DNA of 64,000 nucleotides, from NCBI RefSeq assembly GCF_000373105.1, contig NZ_KB890422.1:16141-80140 (forward strand), read 5' to 3'. The translations under genes were made by a program, and so were the position numbers. Positions 55,601 through 63,908 of the stretch are shown piece by piece (positions within the stretch are counted from its first letter, which is position 1; every line of letters starts with the position of its first letter). Below the pieces are notes generated by a model. That model did no database searches and had not been told where the DNA came from. It was given only the letters and a program-made list of their open reading frames with translations. This stretch comes from Neolewinella persica DSM 23188 (lineage in GTDB: Bacteria > Bacteroidota > Bacteroidia > Chitinophagales > Saprospiraceae).

Positions 55601-58582
55601 ATCAAGCGGAGTACCGTCTAGCGCTACTCGTGTCCATTGGTACGCAACATTGCCGCCTTCGCTGGAGCCTAAGCCTGAAAGAAGTGCGCCGGTGCCGTTA
55701 CAGTCCAGGCCAAGGTCGTCTCCTGCCATGGCAATCGGATTCATACCCGGCTCAATAATGAGCGTATCCCTGGCGGTACAACCAGCAGCACTGGTTACCT
55801 CAGCAATGTAAGTACCAGGGTCATTAACGGAGGTAACCAGGTTACCGTCTCCGCTGATGTCGCCATTGCTTACCCGTCGGGTGCTTACACCGTCCGGTAG
55901 AACGATGAAAAGTTCCCAGGTTTCACCGGTATTGTTCCGGCCGCTGATTACTGCGGTAGGGTTATCACCACAGGAAAGCATACCGTCGTCGCCGGCATTG
56001 GCAACGGCAGCGTTGGCTGGGTCTACACCAACCTCAATGGCTCCTTCGATCCTTAGTCCATCCTCGTTATAAATGATGTAGTTGACCATGCCAGGTAAGA
56101 GGCCACCCACCGAGCCGTTATTACCAAATCGGATGGGTTGGTCTGTCCGTATAGTAATGGTCTCCGTGTTGTCGGCCCGGGGGGCTGTTTCGAAGATAAT
56201 CATGCCGTCGTCTGTATCGTCGCAGCTGGCGGGAACGGAAGAAATACTGAGCAGGATCAGCCGGTCTTCCAGGCAGATCTCGCCAGTGCGGTATACAATA
56301 CTACCGGGGCCGGTAGCAGTGGTGGTGGCAGGATCTGCGGCGTCTGTGGGAGTCACCTCCAGGCAACCGTCTTCGACACCGGTATCGAAACATATTTCGA
56401 AAACCAGGACGGTGTTCTGGTCCGCAATATTGGTGCCGCCTGGGCTGGCGGAAGACCAATTGAGGTCAATCCGTCCGATGCCTGCGTTGGTGTCATCAAA
56501 ATCAGCGACGGTAAGGCCCGGCCAATTACTTCCGGTCAGATTTATCGAACTGTAGGTCAACCTTGAAGGAGAGAAGTTGAAGGAAGTGGCCACCCGTACC
56601 ACATCGGTGAAACGGGTAACGCTGACGGGAACACAGACCTGATCGCTGACGAAGCCGGTAGCGTCACCTACGATGAGGCCGAACCCGTTGGGGAACAGTA
56701 CACAAGCTTCACCATTCAGAGCTTCTACGTTGACGGAGTTGCCTCCGCTTCCAGTAGTAACTACCGTAGAGGGGATAAAGGCTGCGACGCCCAGTTCGAC
56801 ACAGTCTCCTGGGGTCGCGTCGTCAGTAGCCCGATAGCACATGGAGCCAATGGAACCGCCATCTGGTATGGTAATGGAATCACCGTTTCCGGTGTAGGTG
56901 AGCTGGACCAAGCCAGAACCGGGCAATTCTGTGGCAGCAATTCCGGGGAGTGAGGGAACAAAGCTACGGAAGTCAAAATCACCCAACGGCAGGAAAACAT
57001 AGATGGAGAAATCTGTAACGGCGGTAAAACCATCTACCGTAACGTCAAAGCAAATATCCTCTGTGCTGCTAAAGCCAACGTCCGGGAAGGATACGGCCAC
57101 ACCATCAGGTTGCTGAACGGTGATGGCACAGTTGGTAGGGTTGAGACCATCGAAGAATCCGTCGGTAGATTCGATCTGGTTCCTGAAGTCTGAAACGACA
57201 ACGGGGCTGGTGCCACCGAAGCCGATGGCGTTGAAACACGCGGCGAAGACGACATCACCTTCCGCCAGTGTTACGCGGCTTGCACCGTTGGCCGCCCAGT
57301 CAAAAGAAATAACTCCGTTTCCTGCCTGCAAAAAGTCAAAATCGGTATTTTCATCGATCAACATAGCCGGATTACGCTGATCGATGTTGACGAACTCCAG
57401 TACAGAAGGGTCAAAATTGATCAGGTAATCAATGTCCGTCATGTTGACGAAGTCCGTACCTGCCCTGAATTGGACACATACTTCGGTGTCGCCGAAGTTG
57501 ACCGCGACATCAGGGCAATCGACCACTACGTCGAAACCGGTAGGGTTACAATCGTCGATGATGAAGCGGAAACCATCTCCAATGAAAGGAATACTGGCGA
57601 GGGTGACATTTTCACCGTTAACGTCCGCTGGGCGGAACCGCATATTCGGATTGGTAACAACGTCACCTGGAACGATGTCCGTTAAGTCACTGCAATCTCC
57701 AACGATTTCAAAACAAACCGTGAAGAGCGTTCCTCCATCAGGAATGGTGTAAGGGATGTCTGGAAAGGCATTCCATACCGCGTATACGCTGGAACCCCGG
57801 AACAGGTTGAAGTTGAAGTTGCTGATTCTGGCAAATTCCGGGTTAATTGTGGTCGAGGTAGCGCGAATCACCGTACTGTCAAACTGAATACCGAACTGCA
57901 TTCCTTTGAGGTCTTCAAAGCCAGACTCTACGTTTACGTCCACACAATAAGTGTCTCCTGGCTGGAAGTTGCCAGACACTTCCGGGATGGTCAGGATAAG
58001 TGGTTTTACACCAATAGTGACCGATCCATCTATCCAGCCGGGAAAGGCGTCATTACCAGTATTACATTGGGGCGGCTTGTTGAAAACAATGGGAACGGCA
58101 TTACTTGGCTGCCCGGGAGGGTTTGTGTTCGGCTTGTTAAAAAAGCTTACTGGGTGGTTGGAGGCTACCGGTCCGGAAACATCGAAGCAAATTTCAAACA
58201 GGACCTCCCCGTCATCAAGGGTTACGGTTCCCGCAGCATCCCGACAGTTTTGACCGTTGAGGTAGTTCCCCCATTCTACGGTAATGAGGCCGTCGCCCGC
58301 AAAACTGAAATCGAAATCATCCATTCCGAGGAACGGAACATTAGTCGGTGATGGAATCACTACCCGGTCGAAAGTGAGCGCGCCACCATCTTCCGGTTTT
58401 TCCCACTGAATGGCAAAACTGAATTCAACTCCCGAAGAAAAGTTGATGGCCGTAATGGGCAAACAGATATTTGTTCCTGAGTCCGCTTCAGTATTCGGTA
58501 AAATAAAGGTGGTGGAGTTGGACGTCTGGGCAAAAGCGGTTGCACCGCAAAGTAAGCCTAAGACAAGGTATAAGTACCGCAT
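52649..58582 (-). CDS. Giant T9SS type B surface protein with five cohesin-like domains and Ig-like repeats
   Basis: Secreted, adhesin-like protein of 1977 residues. Signal peptide (1-18), then five tandem cohesin-like beta-sandwiches (about 23-190, 193-345, 346-495, 496-635, 636-775), each ending in a strand such as LFEICFDV, LFTVCFEI or LVFEICFD. A SprB-like module and about ten Ig/PKD-like repeats with the GTYxLxVTNxxxGC pattern follow to about 1700, then a cadherin-like VANDDLLEI module, and finally a gliding-motility/CHU_C type B sorting domain with NAISPNGDGMND and IIIFNRWGDIIYE. The PorP/SprF gene lies upstream on the same strand, the usual arrangement. Ligand unknown. Confidence 0.9.
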   Translation of the reverse strand: MRYLYLVLGLLCGATAFAQTSNSTTFILPNTEADSGTNICLPITAINFSSGVEFSFAIQWEKPEDGGALTFDRVVIPSPTNVPFLGMDDFDFSFAGDGLITVEWGNYLNGQNCRDAAGTVTLDDGEVLFEICFDVSGPVASNHPVSFFNKPNTNPPGQPSNAVPIVFNKPPQCNTGNDAFPGWIDGSVTIGVKPLILTIPEVSGNFQPGDTYCVDVNVESGFEDLKGMQFGIQFDSTVIRATSTTINPEFARISNFNFNLFRGSSVYAVWNAFPDIPYTIPDGGTLFTVCFEIVGDCSDLTDIVPGDVVTNPNMRFRPADVNGENVTLASIPFIGDGFRFIIDDCNPTGFDVVVDCPDVAVNFGDTEVCVQFRAGTDFVNMTDIDYLINFDPSVLEFVNIDQRNPAMLIDENTDFDFLQAGNGVISFDWAANGASRVTLAEGDVVFAACFNAIGFGGTSPVVVSDFRNQIESTDGFFDGLNPTNCAITVQQPDGVAVSFPDVGFSSTEDICFDVTVDGFTAVTDFSIYVFLPLGDFDFRSFVPSLPGIAATELPGSGLVQLTYTGNGDSITIPDGGSIGSMCYRATDDATPGDCVELGVAAFIPSTVVTTGSGGNSVNVEALNGEACVLFPNGFGLIVGDATGFVSDQVCVPVSVTRFTDVVRVATSFNFSPSRLTYSSINLTGSNWPGLTVADFDDTNAGIGRIDLNWSSASPGGTNIADQNTVLVFEICFDTGVEDGCLEVTPTDAADPATTTATGPGSIVYRTGEICLEDRLILLSISSVPASCDDTDDGMIIFETAPRADNTETITIRTDQPIRFGNNGSVGGLLPGMVNYIIYNEDGLRIEGAIEVGVDPANAAVANAGDDGMLSCGDNPTAVISGRNNTGETWELFIVLPDGVSTRRVSNGDISGDGNLVTSVNDPGTYIAEVTSAAGCTARDTLIIEPGMNPIAMAGDDLGLDCNGTGALLSGLGSSEGGNVAYQWTRVALDGTPLDTVGDTRDITVMEPGRYVLEVTFTTVMCSQEDMVLVRDENNLPNSVLPTEAALNCDGSPVMLSIGPAEDDVVYTWTESGDATVLSAGPTYATDVLGTFVVDITNSVTGCSRSDTVIVVPSRGVPEISFPTELTINCEPDTTQLTIAYENVGPDTRYSWSSADGRVVITDLSVAEPRVTRPGTYKVIVSNGVCRDSATVVVGEGLLPTVEAGMNTVLTCVDDLRLTGSAESLRPGAALSPKWVLNGADVPMGAALSIVVSQPGTYYLEVTDDGTGCVGVDSIVVSAPTGFPTYELADTIRGLGCAPTTVGLRITGDDVSTYDVRWLNPSNEEIGTMTSVRTGVPGMHMVSITNPATGCTAVDSVLVIDDAATPPLVTFRQNSLDISCEGGPAIVDAAGSSRGNEFSYVWSVVMDGEEPSSQGNDTLIVRTAGVYRLTITNQANGCINSRDVTVTDSRVFPRVEAVEGMTLDCENRSTVIGINILDQPNDYDIQWSGPPPSIPALPMDTNRITVTKGGTYNAVIINPTTSCVETVVIRVEDLIDSIATLAIMTPDSFDCNNSTITIDASDTELNNASAEDIVWTSFDGNNITPPTGSLIVSVDGPGDYELSVTDASGCVVRDTVTVEAATDTPFAQAGDPIEIECGEMPQLDGTSSTPGPLPGILYDWSATDGGEVVSGENTPRPFVSGPGTYQLIVTNLANGCSDTSSTTVMLNEQVSAMLPADFTACGPPILVEGNLPPGTSGEWTAFNDEGSVWTAEESTATITEIGDGLSLVWTLSSGLGCENYSADTVRVGPEETPVANDDLLEIVGNDNIGSVNLLANDQRTGPVTVNLLTEPEFGTIIINLNGDVTFEAALGTEGITTVDYEVCSVTCPDLCSQATLTIRADPSGVTPEVYNAISPNGDGMNDRFIFTLLELRPDEFPDNEIIIFNRWGDIIYEAKPYNNDWEGVSNSGTMVPEGTYYYILRLNVGEGDIIRGDVTVVR

Positions 58583-58616
58583 GGGTAAAGAGCTTAAAAT
58601 ATAGAACGTGGGATGT

Positions 58617-58680
58617 GAGAATGATGTAGGAGCTTCTGGAGGCTAGGAGCTGGGAACTAGTTGCTAGCTCCTGGCTTCTG
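58617..58680. repeat. Word-type inverted repeat before the giant gene
   Basis: GGAGCTTCTGGAGGCTAGGAGC on the left is answered by CTAGCTCCTGGCTTCTG on the right, in the spacer between the PorP/SprF gene and the giant gene (word spans 58627-58680). Confidence 0.5.
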
Positions 58681-58681
58681 A

Positions 58682-59644
58682 TTAGCGCGCCAGCGCTACG
58701 GCAATTTGCAGCTCGTGGGTGCCACCAACGCTGGGGCCGAAGCTGCTGAAGGAATAGTCGTAACCATAGCCAATGCGGAAATTTGTGTCGGCATTATAAG
58801 ACTGACCGACGTTAATCCCCGCTTCAAAGTGAAAGTTGCCGGCAGAGCTAAGGCCCATGCCCATGTATGGCGCACTTGGCAACTGGTAGCGAACGGTAAC
58901 ATCAGCATTGAGAGGCGCTCCCTCAACGTACTTCACCCAGCTGCTGACTTCCAGCCAGCTATCATCGCCAGTAAACCAGTACCAGCCGGCCATACCGTAG
59001 TAGTGGCGAACACGCTGAATGTCGAAATCTCCATTGTCATTCTGGAAAGTAAGGTCAAAGCCAAGCATTTGAGGGATAGACACGCCACCGTAGAGCAGGT
59101 GATCGTTACCAACATAATTGTAGGCATAAATCCCCAGCCCAATGTCGGGATGGCTCTGGCTTTGGTCTACACCCGTAATCGGATCTCCGATATCACGGAC
59201 CATGAGCTCGCTACTTCGTACACGGTAGCCTACATAGCCAGCTGAAAGGGCTACGCTGATGCCCGCATACTCTGGGTTGCTACCGATCACGGTACCGACC
59301 CTGCCGTAAATACCAGTGAAACCCGTTGGGCCGGTCTGGTCGTTCAGCAGGTAACCGCCCGCAGTAAAGGTGGCGCCACTGCGATCATTGTCGATGTAGG
59401 AAAAACGAATAGATTGTGTCTCCGGGGTGTTTTCCTGCCCCGCCCACTGGCGGCGATAGTTGGCACCGAAGGACAAATTGTAGTCACCTTCCGAAGTAAG
59501 GAAGTCACTCTCCATAGCGGCCGGATTAATCAGCGTAGCGTTTTCCCGGTACTGTGTGAAAAGAGATAGTTGTTGTGCAAAGAGGGTGTTGCCGCTGATC
59601 AGGGCAAGCACGAACCCAAGACCAAGGAGTCGGGTGTACTTCAT
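58682..59644 (-). CDS. PorP/SprF-family T9SS type B membrane protein
   Basis: Outer-membrane beta-barrel that helps secrete or anchor T9SS type B cargo. I choose the ATG at 59644 (MKYTRLLGLGFVLALISG), which starts a signal peptide; upstream frame to 59866 lacks homology. The family opening QQLSLFTQYRENATLINPAA and FGANYRRQW, the GGYLLNDQTGPTG strand and the C-terminal RIGYGYDYSFSSFG are present. Length 320. It directly precedes the giant type B cargo gene, so it is probably its dedicated partner. Confidence 0.92.
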   Translation of the reverse strand: MKYTRLLGLGFVLALISGNTLFAQQLSLFTQYRENATLINPAAMESDFLTSEGDYNLSFGANYRRQWAGQENTPETQSIRFSYIDNDRSGATFTAGGYLLNDQTGPTGFTGIYGRVGTVIGSNPEYAGISVALSAGYVGYRVRSSELMVRDIGDPITGVDQSQSHPDIGLGIYAYNYVGNDHLLYGGVSIPQMLGFDLTFQNDNGDFDIQRVRHYYGMAGWYWFTGDDSWLEVSSWVKYVEGAPLNADVTVRYQLPSAPYMGMGLSSAGNFHFEAGINVGQSYNADTNFRIGYGYDYSFSSFGPSVGGTHELQIAVALAR

Positions 59645-59936
59645 AAACAATTTTTTTTCGACCCGCAAAAGGCCGGTCATGGGATTACGTAATGAATAAA
59701 ATCGACTGGCTCGTTTCGTTGTAAAAAACGAATTGAACCCTCCGCTATTGTTAGTCGGTCGTTCGGTGTTTATAACCTTATTTCCTTTCCGGTTAAATGA
59801 ACCGTGGAGCACCGGGAGAAGGTAGTACCACACGTAATCGCTAAAGTCCCACAAAAATACTACCAATTCTTGCTTTTAAAGGTTAAGGTTTAGCTCGTTT
59901 AGGGAGCGGTGGGCATTTGGCCGGGGGCGGGAGGTA

Positions 59937-60070
59937 GTTGGGAGTCACAAAGTCAACGGGTCAAGCGGGCACCTAGTCAAAGAGTCACCTAGTCACGGAG
60001 TAAGTGAGTCAAACGGTTAGTGCGGTAGGGGTGTCTGACTGTTTGGCTCGCTGACTCCCTGACGATTTGA
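59937..60070. repeat. Word-type inverted repeat between caspase-like and PorP genes
   Basis: Left arm repeats AGTCAAC, AGTCACCTAGTCA and GAGTCAAAC; right arm has GTCTGACTGTTTGGCTC, GCTGACTCCCTGACG and TTTGACT. The whole spacer 59645-60070 has no gene. Confidence 0.7.
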
Positions 60071-61150
60071 CTACTTACAGGCTTCCACCTTCCGTTGATA
60101 AGCCTGTAAGTGAACATACTTCATTTTACCCACCTCCTGTCGTTGGCGGGCGATGGCGAGTTTCCGTTCTGTACGGTCCCGAACGTAGTGCATCTCCTGT
60201 CGGTGCCTGCGGCGGAGGTCCTTTAGATCCCCGCGTTGTTCTTTTCGGAGTTGCCGCCCTGCTGCCCGGCAGTTGATGGGCCCGGAGCGGTAATCGACGG
60301 CTGTAATGGTGATTGTTTCCGTATCGATGGAGCGCCAAACATTGTAGGCACAGTAGGGCTTTTGGCGCAACCCTCTCTCATTAGTGCGTTGCAGCGTTTG
60401 TTCGGTGATGTAGCTGCAAATGCCGGGCCAGGTCGTTAGCCGTTCATCGGCAAATACTTCCTGCAGGGCGTAGAGGACCTCGCTGAAAAAGATGCCACCA
60501 TCCCTGCTTAGAAAAGTCTCGTACTCCCGGTCCGAACTGACCAGGTCAATGACTTTGGTGTAGCCCGGCTGGTCGCTGAATAAAGTATGGTAGGGGCGTT
60601 CTTGTGCGGGGACGGAGGCAAGGCGGCTTCCGGTGGGACCAGTGTCCTGCGGCTGTCCGGGGGCCAGGTGTCGGTCGGTCTGAACGGAATTGCAGGCGAT
60701 AACCAGATTGATCAGCAAACTGGGGTTCTTTTCCAGTAGGCGGACTCGAAGTTCATCGCCATCCATCGCACTATCGTATCCATTGAAATAGAATTTCGGG
60801 AACTGGGTGGCGCTGCCAGATTCTCGGAACCCGTGGCCGGTATAGACGAATATAATAATGTCGCGTTCCTGGTAGGCCAGTTGATAATCTACCACGAAGT
60901 CAAGCGCTTCCTTGTTAAAGTGCTGACCACTAAGGTGGTAGTAATGGACGTCAGAGATGCCAAGTGCCTTCTGCATCCGGTCTACTTCGCGCTGTACGCC
61001 GTAGTCAATGCTCCGCGCACCTTCACGGATCAGGTAGGTCGGGCTGTTGTTGTCCAGCATCTGAATGACGTGGATGTGCCGGGTCTCGGCGTGCAAAACG
61101 GTAAAAAAGGAGGTGCATAAGCACAGGAGAAGCAGGCTCCGCAATTGCAT
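60071..61150 (-). CDS. Exported caspase-like (C14) protease with basic C-terminal tail
   Basis: Putative cysteine protease. I choose the ATG at 61150 (MQLRSLLLLCLCTSFFTVLH), giving 359 residues with a signal peptide; the frame upstream to 61318 runs through repeats. The p20-like caspase fold has the catalytic pair His106 in VYTGHG and Cys153 in VIACNS. A C-terminal helical, very basic tail (about 300-345, RRRHRQEMHYVRDRTERK) follows and could bind nucleic acid, cell wall or a partner. It is divergent from a VWA-domain protein. Secretion makes a metacaspase-like cell-death role inside the cytoplasm less likely; extracellular proteolysis is possible. Confidence 0.82.
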   Translation of the reverse strand: MQLRSLLLLCLCTSFFTVLHAETRHIHVIQMLDNNSPTYLIREGARSIDYGVQREVDRMQKALGISDVHYYHLSGQHFNKEALDFVVDYQLAYQERDIIIFVYTGHGFRESGSATQFPKFYFNGYDSAMDGDELRVRLLEKNPSLLINLVIACNSVQTDRHLAPGQPQDTGPTGSRLASVPAQERPYHTLFSDQPGYTKVIDLVSSDREYETFLSRDGGIFFSEVLYALQEVFADERLTTWPGICSYITEQTLQRTNERGLRQKPYCAYNVWRSIDTETITITAVDYRSGPINCRAAGRQLRKEQRGDLKDLRRRHRQEMHYVRDRTERKLAIARQRQEVGKMKYVHLQAYQRKVEACK

Positions 61151-61247
61151 GAGTTGGGGTTTATCAAGTATTTGAATATGGAAAGGGCGGGGAAGCGGAA
61201 TTGAAACGGAAACCCGTTGGGTTGTAGTATGAGACAGGCTTTTTTTA

Positions 61248-61265
61248 GGCGCGGACGCAGGTGCA
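61248..61265 (+). repeat. Two-box interspersed element, copy 15
   Basis: T7, A, then GGCGCGGACGCAGGTGCA, in the divergent spacer between the caspase-like and VWA genes. No clear second box. Confidence 0.75.
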
Positions 61266-61274
61266 GTGGGGGAG

Positions 61275-61405
61275 TGAATGGGTGAATTGTTGAATGGGAG
61301 AATGGCTGCCGTACGCACCGTTCGCGTCGCTGCACTTGCTCACCCTGGCGAACAAGCGAAGCGCGGTGAGTGGTAACAGCGGTAGCCATTCTCTAATTCT
61401 CTCAT
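61275..61405. repeat. Word-type inverted repeat in the divergent spacer
   Basis: GAATGGGAGAATGGCTGCCG on the left, AGCCATTCTCTAATTCTC on the right, with a core ACCGTTCGCGTCGCTGC, CTTGCTCACC and GCGGTGAGTGG. The core closely resembles the one between groES and groEL (5154-5213). Confidence 0.7.
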
Positions 61406-61475
61406 GCACTAATCTAGCGTTCCGTAACTTGGCACCATAAAGGTTTCTCAACCAAAAACCTGACACCTTTTCCCA

Positions 61476-63824
61476 ATGCACAACCTAACCACCCTCCAGC
61501 TACAAAAATGGGCTGATCTCCAGGAACAGCATCTTGTCCGTGGCAACTCAATACTCGAGATGCCAGACATTGATCAGTGGTTTGTACTTATGGCTTATGA
61601 CCTGAAGGAACAAATAGCCCGGGAGCATAAAGCGGCTTTTAAACGGGGAGAAACGGGGTATAAATTAAAAACTAAGGCGGGTAAAGGATGGTATGGGTTC
61701 ATCATGCCAATTGATGAGATCGATCGTATTGGTATTGACGTACTGCGCCGGGAGATCGAAGTACTTACCCGCTATCGGGAAAACTTTAAATGGGGGAACT
61801 ATCTCCAGCGAGTGGCTGACGGTGCCAAGGGAGAGGATCTCCCTGCGGTACTCGTTGGCCTGTGGCAATATATATGGTCCTATACGGCATTATTGGCGGC
61901 AGCCCGTCGGGATCACGCAGAAATGCGGCCGCTTTTCCGACAGTTGCCGGGAACACTGACGTTCTCCCACCGGCTACCTTCAGAACAATGCCTGGAATTG
62001 TTGTTGCTGCTCTGCCGTCGGCCTTACGGAGAGCACTGGGACGAGAGCGTGTTCGATCGCCTGCTCGCGCAGGCGCACCCGGAAGTCCGGACCTTCATGC
62101 ACCAACACCGGATGGTGCTGGAGGCAGGCCTGGCCAATAATATGTCAGAAAGATCGGCCGCTGCGGAGACCGATTTCTACGAATGCTGCCGGGCGGATAT
62201 TTCTCGGGTAGGCGTACAGGAAATGCTTGATGATGCGGCGGGTTCAGGCTTGCATCAACGGCTCCCCAGCTACCTGCGGGAAATCTATTATCCCGGAACG
62301 GGGAAAAGTGTGGCCGACCGGGTACGGTCTTTAGCCGGAAGCTTGTCTTTTATGCGTCGCCTGCTCCCATCTTCCTCCACTGCACCTGCGGCCGCGCCTG
62401 ATTATGCCCTTACCTGGCATCCTTTGGCAGCGGAGGACAGAACCAATTGGTACGAGCTGAAGGACGTGGAGTTTATGGCTGCCAGTAAGGAGTTGCGTCC
62501 TGATGAATCCAGGGTGCTGCACCGTTGGGAAGCCTACCTGGGCAGCATTCTCAATCACCTGACGGCACCTGTTTTTCGCTGGGAGGCCACTGAAGACGGA
62601 CGAATATTGCCGGCCTGGAATCTCCCTTCTCCGGCAATCACCCTGGCTGCCTGGAAGCAATCCAACCAGCGACTGGAACTCGAGGAGGAGGAAATGGAAA
62701 AACTCGAAAAATGGTTGGTCCACTTGGCGAGAGTCCCTTCCTTGTCGGGCTTAAAGCGTTTTTTAGAGAAAGCACCGGCCTTTCGTTCCCCACTAGTTGC
62801 GCGCCGGTGGCGCCAGGCCCGGCAACAACACCGGAACACCCTGAACAACCGGGGGAAATACCGTACACAACGGATGCGTGAATTTGGCCTGTTGAACTCG
62901 GAAGAAAGCGAGTTCAGGAAAGGGCTCTGGCTCGACGAGATGTTAAAGGTTGAGGAAGAAGTTCGCCCTTATATGGCCTACGTACGAAAAGCTTTCCAGG
63001 CGGCATTACCCATCGGGAGTACCATCGAATTTGACCCTTACCGCCATCGACACGACGGTATCGAATTTGATCCGGAGACGGTCCAAGACCAAGACAAATG
63101 GTTGCGGGGAGATGTAATGAAGACCCTGCGGAGCAAGCGGAATTTTGCGCCCATTACCCAGGTCAATACCTTTTGCCTCGATTATTCCCGTTCCATGACC
63201 CATGAACTGATGCGGGACCTGTTTAAGGTTGTTTTTTTGCTGGTCATGGGGTTGGAAGGGCGTCGCTCTTACGATGCTATCCACTTCTTTGGCTCGGACT
63301 TTTACGAGGTTGTTGGGTTTAATGACGGGCAGTCATTTACCAACCGTTCTGTGCTGTTCCGTGTATTACGAAACATCTCCGAAGTGCATACACACCGGGT
63401 AATTTACGGCGGGGTAGGCGGTACGAATATTAGTGCTGGCGTTGATAAAAGTCATGAAAAGCTGAAGACCTTCACGGAGGAACTATCACGTAATCATCCC
63501 GAAATGAATTTCGTCAGTTCCTTGTTTGTTCTCACGGATGGGCAGCCCACCATTGGAATCTACGATTTGGAGGAACTTGGCGCGTTCATAGAAGGCAAAC
63601 GCCGCGACGGAGATATTGCCATTAAGGGTATTTACCTGAAACCGCCACAGGATACCTCCGATTTTATGACGCGGATCTTTGGCGCGGAGCACGCGGTGGA
63701 AGCAACGACCTTTGACGAGACGGTACGTACGTTTGTTCACGTTATGGCCCGGACGTATAAAGCACAACGGAAGTCGTTTCGGGCGGCGGAAAAACGGCAA
63801 CGAATGTTGGGGCGTAGGGAATGA
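61476..63824 (+). CDS. Large protein with C-terminal VWA domain and intact MIDAS
   Basis: Cytoplasmic protein of 782 residues, function unknown. The N-terminal ~550 residues are mostly helical and match no family I recognise. The C-terminal von Willebrand A domain (about 560-740) has a complete metal-ion site: D569-Y-S571-R-S573, T650 in GGTN and D688 in LTDGQP; this part resembles CobT/NorD-like VWA proteins that partner MoxR AAA+ ATPases. A basic C-terminal tail follows. Residues 303-308 (APAAAP) are encoded by an interspersed element between the helical part and the rest. No MoxR gene is seen, but only 176 bp remain to the window edge. The divergent neighbour is an exported caspase-like protein. 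Confidence 0.72.
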   Translation: MHNLTTLQLQKWADLQEQHLVRGNSILEMPDIDQWFVLMAYDLKEQIAREHKAAFKRGETGYKLKTKAGKGWYGFIMPIDEIDRIGIDVLRREIEVLTRYRENFKWGNYLQRVADGAKGEDLPAVLVGLWQYIWSYTALLAAARRDHAEMRPLFRQLPGTLTFSHRLPSEQCLELLLLLCRRPYGEHWDESVFDRLLAQAHPEVRTFMHQHRMVLEAGLANNMSERSAAAETDFYECCRADISRVGVQEMLDDAAGSGLHQRLPSYLREIYYPGTGKSVADRVRSLAGSLSFMRRLLPSSSTAPAAAPDYALTWHPLAAEDRTNWYELKDVEFMAASKELRPDESRVLHRWEAYLGSILNHLTAPVFRWEATEDGRILPAWNLPSPAITLAAWKQSNQRLELEEEEMEKLEKWLVHLARVPSLSGLKRFLEKAPAFRSPLVARRWRQARQQHRNTLNNRGKYRTQRMREFGLLNSEESEFRKGLWLDEMLKVEEEVRPYMAYVRKAFQAALPIGSTIEFDPYRHRHDGIEFDPETVQDQDKWLRGDVMKTLRSKRNFAPITQVNTFCLDYSRSMTHELMRDLFKVVFLLVMGLEGRRSYDAIHFFGSDFYEVVGFNDGQSFTNRSVLFRVLRNISEVHTHRVIYGGVGGTNISAGVDKSHEKLKTFTEELSRNHPEMNFVSSLFVLTDGQPTIGIYDLEELGAFIEGKRRDGDIAIKGIYLKPPQDTSDFMTRIFGAEHAVEATTFDETVRTFVHVMARTYKAQRKSFRAAEKRQRMLGRRE
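62363..62398 (-). repeat. Two-box interspersed element, copy 16, inside the VWA gene
   Basis: Minus strand GGCGCGGCCGCAGGTGCA (62381-62398), box 2 GAGC at 62366, 32 bp after the start. The gene reads it as APAAAP. Confidence 0.7.
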
Positions 63825-63859
63825 TGAGATTTTCCTGGTTGCTTTATTGGGGATTATTT

Positions 63860-63898
63860 GGCGGGGACGCGGGTGCTGGGGGAGTTTTTTGAGCAAGG
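63860..63898 (+). repeat. Two-box interspersed element, copy 17
   Basis: GGCGGGGACGCGGGTGCT (63860-63877), then box 2 GAGCAAGG at 63891, 31 bp after the start. It lies in the spacer after the VWA gene. Confidence 0.7.
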
Positions 63899-63908
63899 TA
63901 GGTAGGGC

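Noticed and set aside
61476..63824. CobT subunit of cobaltochelatase
   Set aside because: Only the VWA part is similar; the N-terminal region is unrelated and no cobN or cobS gene is nearby.
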